From Flavobacteriales bacterium (GTDB lineage: Bacteria > Bacteroidota > Bacteroidia > NS11-12g > UBA955): DNA of 32,961 bases. Each line of letters begins with the position of its first letter. Position 1 is the first letter of the stretch. The notes under the pieces were generated by a model. It searched no databases and was not told the origin of the DNA. It saw nothing but the letters and a program-made list of their open reading frames with translations. The DNA lies in NCBI GenBank assembly GCA_947463125.1, contig CANHQZ010000024.1:1-32961 (forward strand), in the 5' to 3' direction. A program made the position numbers and the translations under genes. This document shows positions 1 through 8,985 of this stretch, one piece after another.

Positions 1-975
1 ACGCGGCACCCCCCCGGAGTAGCTGGAATAATTCAGGTCATTTTCATTGGTTGTGTAGGAAGTATACATCATGCCACCGCTTAAGTTCACATCCTGCTTT
101 TCGCCAAACTGGTTTCTTTCTTCCCAGTTCATGCCCACATTGCTGGTATTGCCACGGAGTGCATAGGCACTGAATTTTCGTTTTCCCTTGAAATTGCTGT
201 ACAACGCCCGCTGTTCATACAGACTTAAATCACTGGATCCCGCCATGGACAAATTGCCGAAATAGCCTTTTTTAGCATCCTCCTTCAACCGTATATCAAG
301 GGTTTTTACCTTTTCTGCAGACTGGTCTCCGGTGCGTTTGGCCTCCTCAGATTGTGCATCGTAAACCGTTACTTCCTTCACCATTTTGGCATCCAGGTTG
401 CGGGTGGCCAGGGTTGGGTCTTCTCCAAAAAATTCTTCACCATCCACCAGCACGCGTTCAACTTTTTTGCCTTGGGCGGTAATTTCCCCGTCGCGGTTAA
501 CCTGCAAACCGGGCAGCTTCTTTAGCAAATCTTCTACGGTCGCGTTGGGTTTGGTTTTAAAGCTGTCCGCCAGATAAATCAGGGTATCGCCCTTCAACCT
601 CATTTTGCCCTTTTGCGCCTTGATGATAACGGCTTCCAGCAATTGCGACAGGGGTATCATATCAATGCTGCCAATATCCACCGGGGTTTCCGACAATTGA
701 TAGCTTTCAATGAAATCGGCATATTTTGGGTACGTGATTAGCAGATTGTATTTGCCGGCTTTTGGAGGTTTCAGACTAAAATAACCATCCTTGCCGGAGC
801 GGGTAAAACATGCCAGCGTGGAATCGGAGGCTCTGAGCAGCAATACGCTTGCGCCGGCTACAGGGGTGTTGTTGGCAGAGTCATAGGTTCTTCCTGTTAC
901 AGAAGTCTGAGTAAATGCCGGACTTAGTAGCAGAAGCAGAAGCCAAAAAACGCAGATTTTTTTAAATAAACACAC
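1..975 (-). CDS. TonB-receptor-like outer membrane beta-barrel protein, 5' part only
   Basis: My translation of the minus strand gives an open frame of 325 codons that runs off the left edge, so the C-terminal barrel is missing. The N-terminus is a hydrophobic signal (run of Leu, then SPAFTQ). A carboxypeptidase-regulatory-like beta-sandwich follows (SVTGRTYDSANNTPVAGASV, later SGKDGYFSL), then a plug-like segment (ATVEDLLKKLPGLQVNRDG, VLVDGEEFFGEDP), then the first barrel strands. This order is typical of Bacteroidota outer membrane barrel proteins related to SusC/TonB receptors. The role would be uptake or outer-membrane assembly; the substrate cannot be told. No ATG precedes the signal peptide. 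The best start is GTG at 975, placed just before LFKKICVFWLLLLLL; an in-frame TAA lies further upstream, and TTG or CTG starts between them are possible. The gene is alone on its side, with 232 bp to the next gene. Confidence 0.85.
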   Translation of the reverse strand, partial: MCLFKKICVFWLLLLLLSPAFTQTSVTGRTYDSANNTPVAGASVLLLRASDSTLACFTRSGKDGYFSLKPPKAGKYNLLITYPKYADFIESYQLSETPVDIGSIDMIPLSQLLEAVIIKAQKGKMRLKGDTLIYLADSFKTKPNATVEDLLKKLPGLQVNRDGEITAQGKKVERVLVDGEEFFGEDPTLATRNLDAKMVKEVTVYDAQSEEAKRTGDQSAEKVKTLDIRLKEDAKKGYFGNLSMAGSSDLSLYEQRALYSNFKGKRKFSAYALRGNTSNVGMNWEERNQFGEKQDVNLSGGMMYTSYTTNENDLNYSSYSGGVPR

Positions 976-1207
976 GGAATGCAGGATGTATAAATGAAGC
1001 CGCAAGATACGGAAATTAAAAAGTTGTTAATTCTAAACGATAAAATAATCAATACACATAAACCGACCTAAGGGCCAGTAATCCTTTTTTCACTGAACAA
1101 ATTATAATGGCATAACAATGAGTCAGATCAGGCTTTTTAAAATTGGAAGTTGATTTATATCATATGCAAACGATTCCTTATTTAAAATGTAACTATATAT
1201 TTTTATA
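976..1207. other. AT-rich intergenic region between two minus-strand genes
   Basis: These 232 bp hold no credible ORF. On the minus strand TATCTTGC at 1002-1009 resembles the Bacteroidota -7 box TAnnTTTG with two mismatches and could serve the outer membrane barrel gene. No clear hairpin terminator for the upstream FISUMP gene was seen. Confidence 0.4.
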
Positions 1208-4200
1208 TCACTTTATATAGGTTTTATTACCATTGCTATTGATATAGTATTTACCACCTCGATTTCCTGTTTGCACACCTTTACTTTTTCCTCCACCACC
1301 ACAGATATTATAGAAGCATAGCTGACACTCTACACAATTCAAAATGTAAAAGGTTTCGTAATAATTATTAGAGACTACTTCTCCTTTAATTGTTAGCTCA
1401 TCTTCAAAGGGAGGCGTCTTCGTCTTATTGTTATCAAGTTTGAAAGCATACTGCAGATCTTTACAATTAATGCACCAATCACTTACAGTGCAGGCGTCAT
1501 GATACATTTGGTATTTCTTGCAACCTGTAAATTTGGATCGGTATAAATAACCTATAGGATTAGCAGGTTGTAATCCAATCGCAGCATTTACTAGTTTTAA
1601 CGGAGCAGCAATGTCAGGTTCTGCAGTAAATTGAGCAGCTGGTAACTCCAGATCTCTGTAGTTGAACAATATAGGACTATTATAATTAAACAGATCATAA
1701 TCAGAACCTGATTTTTCAAAAGAACTGAACCCGATTGTGCTTTGTATCAAGGAAGAAATCAAATAATCATTATAGGTTCTGCTGTTGGCATATACAAGAT
1801 ATTTTGAGATAGTATCTGATATATAACCATAACGATAATATGCTTTCTTTATTACAAGTTTATTTTTAGCATTTGCAAGTTGAAACGATTTAATAAATAA
1901 TTCAGGTGTTTTACTTAAATAGTAAATTTTGGCCATCATATTTTCATGGAATTTGGGCTGATGTTTGAGCATAATTGTTGGCCAATTTTCTTCAGGTGTA
2001 TTAAAGTATTTGGGAAGACATAAAATCAAATAGTTTTTGAAGAGGTCATTGGCTTCAATAAACCTGCCAATTAAAAGAAGTGAATCTATAGTCGGTTTGT
2101 ATATCTCATGTATAACTTGATTGATTTTAATGAAATTTATACTTAAACTGGAACTTAAATTTACTGTTTCGCTTTTTACTTCAGTGTAATAGCAGTTGTT
2201 TTTCTCCTCGGGCCATACATTTTGTTTTGTGGCATTCAGGTTGTATATTTTATTTTTTCCAACAAAATATTTGCCGGGAGGACAATTTATAGAAAGAGTA
2301 AATTTTTTTGTAGCCTGATTTGAGGTCAGTTTATCAAATTGCAATTGATTGAAAGAACGAATAAAGGAAGTGTCCAAATTATATCTCAATAAGTCAGTGC
2401 TATTGTTTGTTACTAACTGGTTTATATTCAACTCAGGTATGCTCAATTGATAATCAAAACCGGTGGGCAATACGCTTAAATCAATCATTATATCAAATTC
2501 CCTGAAATCACTTGGAAGTTTTTTGTCTAATGTGGTGATTTTATTTTTTTTCCAGTCAATATTAGGAATATCCGCAAGAAATAAACCACTTTGTATGCTG
2601 TAGTCGATGAGGGTTCTTAACTTTTTATTTTTATAATACTCTGACAATGTTCCGAATTTTATATAGGTATTTAAATAGCCATTTCCCAAAGAGAGAAAAT
2701 CAGCATAAACACTTGTATCCATAGCATAAATAAAAACTTTGTTTAGACCTGAAACTGTAGTAATATTTTGTGCATAAATCAGGGAATCAATAACTTTTAG
2801 TTTATGTGAAAGCAAGGATTTTGAAATTGGAATCTGGTTCAATTTTTCAAGACTGTCAGCGGGATCAGTTTTATAATCCTTGAAACATAAAATCGAATAG
2901 CCTTCACCTTGTTTTGCATTTTCAAAATCTGACTGTACGGCATTACCGCCAATATCAGAGGATACCTTTAAAATAACAGGACTGGTTAATTTGCTGTACA
3001 GGTTATAACTATAATTACTGGTCCACCATGCTCCTGACCACCTAACATAATCTGGTCTTTCTGTATAAGGAGTATTGTAAAACTTACCGTCTGTTGAACA
3101 GTATGATCCCCCCAGTTGAATTATACCATCTGATTTGTACATGGTAATTGTTTTAGGGTAAGCATCACATATTTCCTTGCCAATAATCAAATTACCATTT
3201 GTTTTTAGTGTTTGATCCGGTATTTCTTCTACGCTACCTGCAACCTTGAGAAGTTCAAATTTATTGGGTATATGCCAACCTTCCGGAGCAATTTGTTTGC
3301 TGCTGGCTACAGCCCAATAATTATAAAGTTTTCCGGTATTTTTGGCATTGCGACTATCAAATTTATAGTAGCAATAAGCAGGCAATTTCATGCTATTAAA
3401 ATGAATCCATTCTTCAGCGGATTTCGCTTCTGGAATAATTGTGCCGTCACGAAAAACAGAGGTATTGAGATTTTTACTTTGATAGATAATAATGCCTTTT
3501 TTTCTCTCCGCTTTCTCTTCGATCGGCATTGCAGGTAAGATGTTTCCTAACACATTATTACTTGAATTATCGGCAGACGCTTCTGTGTAATGACTTGATG
3601 TGTTTTTTGAAGTATCCATAATACTCTCATTTTTCTCTTCAGAAGTATTTTTGAAACATAAAATGGAATAACCATTACCAACATTATCAGAAATAAATTC
3701 AGCATCTACCGAATTTGTTTGAATCATTGCGCTAATCTTAACAGCAAGCAATCCTTTATTTTTAAATTCGGTATTAATCCACCAGGCTCCATACCACAAA
3801 ACATATTCAGGGTTTTTTGCATAGGGAGTACCGTAAAACTTACCGTTTTTATCACATGCACTTGCAGCTAAAGGCATGACACCCCCATTCAATTTTATCT
3901 GTATCGGGTTAGGCAAATAGTCTCGTTCATGTTTTCTTCTATTTATATCGAAAGCCTCACTCTCTGGAATATCACCCACACCGAATGCAATCTGAATCTC
4001 ATAAATATTCGGAATATGCCAACCTTCCGGAATAACTTTATCAGCATTGATAGCGGCCCAATAATTATATAACTTTCCAAGTTTATTTGCATTTTTAGAA
4101 TCATAATTGTAATGACAATAACAGGGAGTTTTATTTTCATTAAACAACTTCCATTCTTCAGCTGATTTTGCTTCCGCTATAGGACTACCGTCTTTGTAGG

Positions 4201-4444
4201 TACTTGTATTAAGGTTCTCAGAAGTAAAGGTTACAACACCCTTGGTTGTCGTTGTATACAATGTTTCTTCACGCTTCTCTTTGAGACTTATTTTATCAGC
4301 AACTTCATCTAACGCTTTATTTTTTATTACACTGCCATTAATAATTTGAGAATACAAATCTATATCGAAGCTTTTAAACAAAAATATTAATACTATAATT
4401 ATATTTTTTAATCGATATATTTTAGATAAATATTTTGAGTTCAT
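1208..4444 (-). CDS. Secreted protein with two FISUMP domains and a PBCV-basic-adaptor-like C-terminal tail
   Basis: A 1078-residue protein if begun at ATG 4444; an upstream ATG at 4504 is in frame, but the promoter box TACTTTTG (4462-4469) lies inside that extension, which favours 4444. The N-terminus is a signal peptide (MNSKYLSK, hydrophobic IIIVLIFLF, ending near YSQ). Two similar units of about 200 residues follow, each with SAEEW, GKLYNYWA, PEGWHIPN, GAWW and GYSILCFK. These are the hallmarks of the FISUMP (Fibrobacter succinogenes major paralogous) domain, so the unit has been duplicated. About 500 unrecognised residues come next, then a Cys-rich stretch (CxxC-like pairs CINC and CVEC, GGGG linker). 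The last 20 residues, with RGGKYYI and GNKTYIK, match the pattern of the PBCV-specific basic adaptor domain. Function is unknown; cell-surface or secreted is inferred. Codon use is far more AT-rich than in the neighbours, which suggests transfer or rapid evolution. Confidence 0.8.
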   Translation of the reverse strand: MNSKYLSKIYRLKNIIIVLIFLFKSFDIDLYSQIINGSVIKNKALDEVADKISLKEKREETLYTTTTKGVVTFTSENLNTSTYKDGSPIAEAKSAEEWKLFNENKTPCYCHYNYDSKNANKLGKLYNYWAAINADKVIPEGWHIPNIYEIQIAFGVGDIPESEAFDINRRKHERDYLPNPIQIKLNGGVMPLAASACDKNGKFYGTPYAKNPEYVLWYGAWWINTEFKNKGLLAVKISAMIQTNSVDAEFISDNVGNGYSILCFKNTSEEKNESIMDTSKNTSSHYTEASADNSSNNVLGNILPAMPIEEKAERKKGIIIYQSKNLNTSVFRDGTIIPEAKSAEEWIHFNSMKLPAYCYYKFDSRNAKNTGKLYNYWAVASSKQIAPEGWHIPNKFELLKVAGSVEEIPDQTLKTNGNLIIGKEICDAYPKTITMYKSDGIIQLGGSYCSTDGKFYNTPYTERPDYVRWSGAWWTSNYSYNLYSKLTSPVILKVSSDIGGNAVQSDFENAKQGEGYSILCFKDYKTDPADSLEKLNQIPISKSLLSHKLKVIDSLIYAQNITTVSGLNKVFIYAMDTSVYADFLSLGNGYLNTYIKFGTLSEYYKNKKLRTLIDYSIQSGLFLADIPNIDWKKNKITTLDKKLPSDFREFDIMIDLSVLPTGFDYQLSIPELNINQLVTNNSTDLLRYNLDTSFIRSFNQLQFDKLTSNQATKKFTLSINCPPGKYFVGKNKIYNLNATKQNVWPEEKNNCYYTEVKSETVNLSSSLSINFIKINQVIHEIYKPTIDSLLLIGRFIEANDLFKNYLILCLPKYFNTPEENWPTIMLKHQPKFHENMMAKIYYLSKTPELFIKSFQLANAKNKLVIKKAYYRYGYISDTISKYLVYANSRTYNDYLISSLIQSTIGFSSFEKSGSDYDLFNYNSPILFNYRDLELPAAQFTAEPDIAAPLKLVNAAIGLQPANPIGYLYRSKFTGCKKYQMYHDACTVSDWCINCKDLQYAFKLDNNKTKTPPFEDELTIKGEVVSNNYYETFYILNCVECQLCFYNICGGGGKSKGVQTGNRGGKYYINSNGNKTYIK

Positions 4445-4461
4445 GTTTTTTATTAATTTTC

Positions 4462-4469
4462 CAAAAGTA
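4462..4469 (-). promoter_or_regulatory. -7 promoter box TACTTTTG for the FISUMP gene
   Basis: TACTTTTG on the minus strand fits the Bacteroidota consensus TAnnTTTG exactly and ends 17 nt before ATG 4444. No TTG was found at the usual 19-21 nt upstream. The box lies inside the longer frame that begins at 4504, so it argues for the shorter protein. Confidence 0.5.
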
Positions 4470-4631
4470 GTCATTATATTTGAGAATATCTTTATATTAA
4501 ACAAGATAATTTATTTGGGTTCAGTTTTAAATTTTAACAAATAACAGCACTATGAAATTCACACTAGTAGTGTGTGCAAGCTGTAAAATTGGGATTTAGA
4601 AAAAATCCGAAAGTAATCGAAAGTTACTTTG

Positions 4632-4703
4632 TGGTCCCGCCAGGAATCGAACCTGGATCTAATGCTCCGGAGGCATTCGTAGTATCCATTCTACTACGGG
4701 ACC
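4632..4703 (-). tRNA. tRNA-Arg, anticodon CCG
   Basis: The minus strand folds as a 72-nt cloverleaf. The acceptor stem is GGTCCCG/CGGGACC with discriminator A, the D stem is GTAG/CTAC, and the anticodon stem AATGC/GCATT holds loop CTCCGGA with U33 and anticodon CCG. The T arm contains GGTTCGATTCC. The 3' CCA is not encoded; the next bases are CAA. A near-match promoter box GATATTTG lies at 4723-4730, 19 nt upstream. The AT-rich FISUMP gene begins on the 3' side. Confidence 0.95.
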
Positions 4704-4813
4704 GGCCTGTGTGAACAGACTGCAAATATCAGTATTTACCCCCGAATTCGCCCCACAAAAATCTGCATTCCGTCAGATTGCACCAATTATACACCCATCC
4801 TCGCTTTACTTCG

Positions 4814-4821
4814 TAACTTTG
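4814..4821 (+). promoter_or_regulatory. -7 promoter box TAACTTTG for the S41 peptidase operon
   Basis: TAACTTTG is a perfect TAnnTTTG and ends 6 nt before ATG 4828, so transcription should begin almost at the start codon. This also excludes the longer frame starting at 4711, which would place the promoter inside the gene. No -33 TTG at the usual spacing was seen. Confidence 0.65.
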
Positions 4822-4827
4822 CCCTGT

Positions 4828-6462
4828 ATGGAAATCCGTATTCGCATACCCAAAACCGCCCTGCTGGCCCTAGCTGCCCTGTTCCTCAGCACCGGCTACA
4901 AAACCTACGATAACCTCTTTGAATACAGCAAAAACCTGGAAATATTCGCTACCGCCTACAAACAGGTGGGAACAAGCTTTGTAGATGACGTAAACCCCGG
5001 AACCTTAATGCGCAAAGGCCTCGATGCCATGCTTGCCTCGCTGGATCCCTACACCAACTACTACAGCGAAGCACAGACCGAAGAAGCCATGATTGAACGC
5101 CAGGGAGAATACGGCGGGGTGGGCTGCCGCATTTTCATCCGCAACCGCTACCCCGTGGTGAGTGAGGTTTTTCGCGGCTATGCCTTCGCCAATGCCGATA
5201 TACGCTGTGGCGACATCATCAAATTCGTTTCCGGGCAGGAAATGGCCGGCAAATCCACCGGCGATGTCGGTGCCATGCTGCGCGGTGCCCCCAATACATC
5301 CCTTACCCTCATTGTGGAACGAAACGGAAAACCACTGGAGAAAAAAATTACCCGCGTTTCCGTACGCACCAAAAACGTGCCCTGGTCGGGCATGATCAAC
5401 GAACAAACCGGCTACATCAAACTGGATGAATTCGGCCAGAACTGCGCCCAGGAAATAGAAACCGCCCTCACAACGCTGCAGAAAAACCCGGGCATGAACA
5501 AGCTGATACTGGATCTGCGCGGCAATGGCGGCGGACTGCTGGCCGAAGCCGTAGATATTGTAGGATTGTTTGTGGGCGAAAATAAACTGGTGGTAAACAT
5601 GAAAGGCCGCACCACCGAAAGTAACCGCAAATGGATGACCCGCAAGCCTGCCGTGGCCCCCGATTTACCCCTGGTGGTGCTGGTAGATGCCCAAAGTGCA
5701 AGCGCCAGTGAAGTGGTGAGCGGCAGCCTGCAGGACATGGACCGCGCGGTTATCATCGGGCAAAACAGCTTTGGCAAAGGGCTGGTGCAAAATTTCTATC
5801 CGCTGCCCTACCGCACGCAGATGAAAATCACCACTGCCAAATACTACACCCCAAGCGGGCGCTGCATACAGCTGCTGGACTACAGCAAACGCAACCCCGA
5901 CGGCAGCGCGGGCAGTATCCCCGACAGCCTGCGCAAAGCGTTCAAAACCGCTGCAGGACGCACGGTGTATGACGGTGGTGGCATTCGCCCCGATGTAATG
6001 GTAGATCCTTTCAGCGGCGAGCCCCTGATTAAATATCTGTTGGAAGAACGCTACGTTTTTGACTTCGCCAACGAGTTTCGCAACAATAATGAATCCCTGC
6101 CTGCCGAAGAACGGTTTATCACCCCTGCACAATTTGAGGTTTTTGGCAAACAATGCGCTGCCAAACTGAAAACACAGCTGCGCAAAAAGATGGAAGAAGC
6201 CCTGCAGAACAGCGTGAAAGATGAAGAGCTGGTGAAAATGATTATGAACGGCGTTAGCGATGCCAAACTGGAAAAAGCCGTGCTCGACCACATCAACCAC
6301 TGCGGCGAAACCCTGATGTACCGTATGGAATCGGAAATCATTGCCCGCTACCCCGATGCGGAACGCGAGTACAAACACATGTTCGCCGGCGACCCTGATC
6401 TGGCCACAGCCCTCAAAACACTAAACAACCCCGATGCGTATAACCGCATTCTCCGAAAATAA
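4828..6462 (+). CDS. S41 family C-terminal processing peptidase with PDZ domain
   Basis: A 544-residue serine protease of the CtpA/Prc (tail-specific protease) family, acting in the periplasm on the C-termini of envelope proteins. The N-terminus MEIRIRIPKTALLALAALFL is a signal peptide or membrane anchor. SLDPYTNYYSE marks the N-terminal helical part. A PDZ-like domain follows at about residues 95-180 (GGVGCRIF, GDIIKFVSGQ). The S41 core carries the dyad: Ser292 within SASASE and Lys317 within FGKG, 25 residues apart as in known CTPs. A C-terminal extension of about 170 residues follows. The start was chosen at ATG 4828, just after a TAACTTTG box. The stop codon is directly followed by the ATG of the TauE/SafE gene, so this is the first gene of a five-gene operon. 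Confidence 0.92.
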   Translation: MEIRIRIPKTALLALAALFLSTGYKTYDNLFEYSKNLEIFATAYKQVGTSFVDDVNPGTLMRKGLDAMLASLDPYTNYYSEAQTEEAMIERQGEYGGVGCRIFIRNRYPVVSEVFRGYAFANADIRCGDIIKFVSGQEMAGKSTGDVGAMLRGAPNTSLTLIVERNGKPLEKKITRVSVRTKNVPWSGMINEQTGYIKLDEFGQNCAQEIETALTTLQKNPGMNKLILDLRGNGGGLLAEAVDIVGLFVGENKLVVNMKGRTTESNRKWMTRKPAVAPDLPLVVLVDAQSASASEVVSGSLQDMDRAVIIGQNSFGKGLVQNFYPLPYRTQMKITTAKYYTPSGRCIQLLDYSKRNPDGSAGSIPDSLRKAFKTAAGRTVYDGGGIRPDVMVDPFSGEPLIKYLLEERYVFDFANEFRNNNESLPAEERFITPAQFEVFGKQCAAKLKTQLRKKMEEALQNSVKDEELVKMIMNGVSDAKLEKAVLDHINHCGETLMYRMESEIIARYPDAEREYKHMFAGDPDLATALKTLNNPDAYNRILRK

Positions 6463-7281
6463 ATGAGCGCATTGCAATGGCTTCTGCTGCCCCTGGTGGG
6501 CGCCGCAGGCGGCTTTCTGGCCGGCATGCTGGGTGTGGGCGGTGGCATCATCTTCATCCCGCTGCTCAGCTGGCTGTTTGCCTCTCTGGGACTGCCCCCG
6601 GAAGAAATTGTGCGCTTTACCCTGGCAAACAGCATTTTGCTGGTGGTGGTGAGCGGACTGACAGGCACCCGGAAACAATACCGGCTGGGTGAATGGCAAT
6701 GGCGCAAGGTTCTGAGTATCGGCGTGCCCGGTGCCACAGTATCGTATGCGGTCACTTATTCCATTCAGCACGGCGACTGGTACAGTAAATCCCGGTTTAA
6801 TTTAGTCTTTCTGTTGTTTTTAGCCATCTCTGTAGCCAACATGATTTTTGGCAAAAAAAAGGACCCGGAAGCAACCATACCGCAAGAAAAACCCTTATCA
6901 GCCGTACTGGTGGGCATCTTTGCCGGTGCGGTGGTTGCCCTGAGCGGGCTGGGCGGGGGTGTGATTATGGTTCCCCTTTTTCGTATGGTACTTAAAATGC
7001 CCATGCGGCAGGCCACAGCGCTCTCCCTGAGCATTATCCCTGCGCTGGGTTTCGCTCCGCTGACAGGCTACATGCTGGCGCCCGGTGCAACCCAATTGCC
7101 ATTTTTACACACGGGTTATGTTGCATGGCCCTACGCCCTGCCCATGGCTGCGGGCGTAGTCGTGTTTGCCACCGTGGGAATGAAAGCCGCTAAACACATC
7201 TCCGAAACCACTTTACGGATTATCTTTGCAATCCTTTCCTCCATCGTAATTGTTAAAACCTTGTATGACATTTTTTCTTAA
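6463..7281 (+). CDS. TauE/SafE family sulfite/anion exporter
   Basis: A 272-residue polytopic inner membrane protein of the TauE/SafE (UPF0721) family. It shows the two inverted family repeats, each opening with a glycine-rich helix: GGFLAGMLGVGGGIIFIPLL near the N-terminus and ALSGLGGGVIMVPLF at about residue 155. Several more hydrophobic helices follow each repeat. Known members move sulfite, sulfoacetate or other small organic anions, but substrates vary widely, so none is assigned. The ATG begins immediately after the TAA of the S41 peptidase, and the end overlaps the start of the M28 peptidase by 17 nt, so translation is probably coupled. Confidence 0.9.
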   Translation: MSALQWLLLPLVGAAGGFLAGMLGVGGGIIFIPLLSWLFASLGLPPEEIVRFTLANSILLVVVSGLTGTRKQYRLGEWQWRKVLSIGVPGATVSYAVTYSIQHGDWYSKSRFNLVFLLFLAISVANMIFGKKKDPEATIPQEKPLSAVLVGIFAGAVVALSGLGGGVIMVPLFRMVLKMPMRQATALSLSIIPALGFAPLTGYMLAPGATQLPFLHTGYVAWPYALPMAAGVVVFATVGMKAAKHISETTLRIIFAILSSIVIVKTLYDIFS

Positions 7282-8983
7282 TAACCTTAAGGCCCTTCTC
7301 TTCTGCACGGCTGCGGTATTTGTAGGATTTTTACAGGCCCAGAAGCCCGCAAATGATAAACGCATCTACCGTCTTTCCAACGATATTTCCTACCTCGCTT
7401 CCGACGCGCTGGAAGGCAGACAGACAGGATCACCCGGCGAAAAATTATCGGCTGAGTTTATTGTTGCACAAATGAAGGAAGCCGGCCTCAAACCCCTTAA
7501 AAAAGACTGGTTTCAGACATTTGACATCATCCAGCTTCGCATAGCCAAAACACAATGTGAACTGGCCTTTGTAGTGGGCCCGGGAGCCGTAAAGTCATTG
7601 ATCCTCAATGAACACTATTACCCCATCAGCCAGACAGGCAATGAAGACAGTGCGGAAGCTGAGATTCACGATTGCGGATACGGCCTGGTTTTGCGCGACA
7701 GCATCAAAAGAGACGATTTTGAAAGCGATGGCGGTGTAAAAGGCAAGATTGCCCTTATCCGCCTGGGTTTTCCAGGTGATCAGGACAACAGCAAAAGCCT
7801 CTATGCCGGCGTAGCCGATATCAACACCAAAATCAGAGAGGCACTGGCACACGGAGCCGTTGGCATCCTTTTCCTGCCGGGAAGCAGCGCCGCGGAGGCC
7901 CCAAAAGCCCAGCTGGACCGCAATGCTAAAACATTCAACATTCCCATTTTTTACCTCACCGACCTGTTTTCAAAAGAATTACCCCGCGGTATTAGCATGA
8001 GAATGAAAAGCCACATTGCAGTATTTAAAACCACAGCCCACAACGTAGTGGGTGTTTCCGGAAAATTTAAAAAGCGCAAAAACAGCATTATTGTCTGTGC
8101 CCACCACGACCACCTGGGTTTTAACGAGTACGGCGGAAGCCGCTATACCGGCCCGCAGGCCATACACAACGGCGCCGATGACAATGCCAGCGGTGTGGCA
8201 GCCATGCTGGAGCTGTCGCGCAGCCTGAAAGGCTTGAAATACAAGAAGAACAACCTGGTTTTTGTGGCATTCAGCGGCGAAGAGCTGGGTCTGCTGGGCT
8301 CAAAGCACTTTTTGCAGCAGTGCCCTGTACCCAAACAAAAAATAAGTTATGTCATCAATATTGACATGCTGGGCCGACTGGATTCGCAAAGCAAAACCCT
8401 GATGGTAAACGGTGTGGGAACCAGCCCGGTCTGGAAAACCACCCTTTCAATCATTAAAACCGACACAACCCGTATCCGCATTGCTACCACAGAAAGCGGC
8501 CTGGGCCCAAGTGATCACGCATCGTTTTACCTGGAAGGCATACCCGTACTGCACTTTTTTAGCGGACAGCATGAAGATTACCACAAACCCTCCGATGATG
8601 CCGATAAAATCAACTACGCAGGCATGGCTGCTGCAGTTGAGGTAATCGAAAAGGTGATTTCGGCCAATACAGGCAAGAAAAAACCTGCGTTTACCAAAAC
8701 AAAAGATGTCACCCCCGGACGCAGTAATTTCAAAGTGACCCTGGGCGTGATGCCCGATTATACTTTCACCGGCAACGGCATGAAGCTGGACGGGGTTACT
8801 GAAGGCCGCCCTGCCCAGAAAGCAGGACTGCAGCGCGGTGATATCATTACCCGTGTGGGCGAAATCAACATTGGCAGCGTTTCGGACTACATGAACGCAC
8901 TTTCCAAATTCGAAAAAGGCCGTAAAGCAGAAGTAACCTACCTTCGTGACAGCAAAACCCTCACCACTACCGTTGAGTTCTAA
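7265..8983 (+). CDS. M28 family metallopeptidase with PA-like insert and C-terminal PDZ domain
   Basis: A 572-residue secreted zinc aminopeptidase-like protein. The N-terminus MTFFLNNLKALLFCTAAVFV ending in LQAQ is a signal peptide. A PA-like insert (about 130-250) precedes the catalytic core. The dinuclear zinc site is complete: His280 (AHHDHLG), bridging Asp306 (GADDNASG), the pair Glu339 (base) and Glu340 (SGEELG), Asp367 (NIDMLGR) and His440 (DYHKPSD). The last ~85 residues form a PDZ domain (GVTEGRPAQKAGLQRGDIIT). ATG 7265 was preferred to the in-frame TTG at 7250 because the signal peptide begins there. It probably degrades peptides in the periplasm or outside the cell. The pairing with a CTP-type protease in one operon is suggestive, but a shared substrate is not shown. 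Confidence 0.9.
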   Translation: MTFFLNNLKALLFCTAAVFVGFLQAQKPANDKRIYRLSNDISYLASDALEGRQTGSPGEKLSAEFIVAQMKEAGLKPLKKDWFQTFDIIQLRIAKTQCELAFVVGPGAVKSLILNEHYYPISQTGNEDSAEAEIHDCGYGLVLRDSIKRDDFESDGGVKGKIALIRLGFPGDQDNSKSLYAGVADINTKIREALAHGAVGILFLPGSSAAEAPKAQLDRNAKTFNIPIFYLTDLFSKELPRGISMRMKSHIAVFKTTAHNVVGVSGKFKKRKNSIIVCAHHDHLGFNEYGGSRYTGPQAIHNGADDNASGVAAMLELSRSLKGLKYKKNNLVFVAFSGEELGLLGSKHFLQQCPVPKQKISYVINIDMLGRLDSQSKTLMVNGVGTSPVWKTTLSIIKTDTTRIRIATTESGLGPSDHASFYLEGIPVLHFFSGQHEDYHKPSDDADKINYAGMAAAVEVIEKVISANTGKKKPAFTKTKDVTPGRSNFKVTLGVMPDYTFTGNGMKLDGVTEGRPAQKAGLQRGDIITRVGEINIGSVSDYMNALSKFEKGRKAEVTYLRDSKTLTTTVEF

Positions 8984-8985
8984 AA

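Noticed and set aside
1001-4703. Attachment-site duplication flanking the AT-rich gene next to tRNA-Arg
   Set aside because: No second copy of the tRNA 3' end (GGTTCGATTCCTGG) was seen near 1000-1207, and no integrase is present.
5665-6378. 237-residue minus-strand open frame opposite the S41 peptidase
   Set aside because: The catalytic Ser/Lys frame on the plus strand explains the region; the antisense product is rich in Phe, His and Val, as expected from reverse reading.
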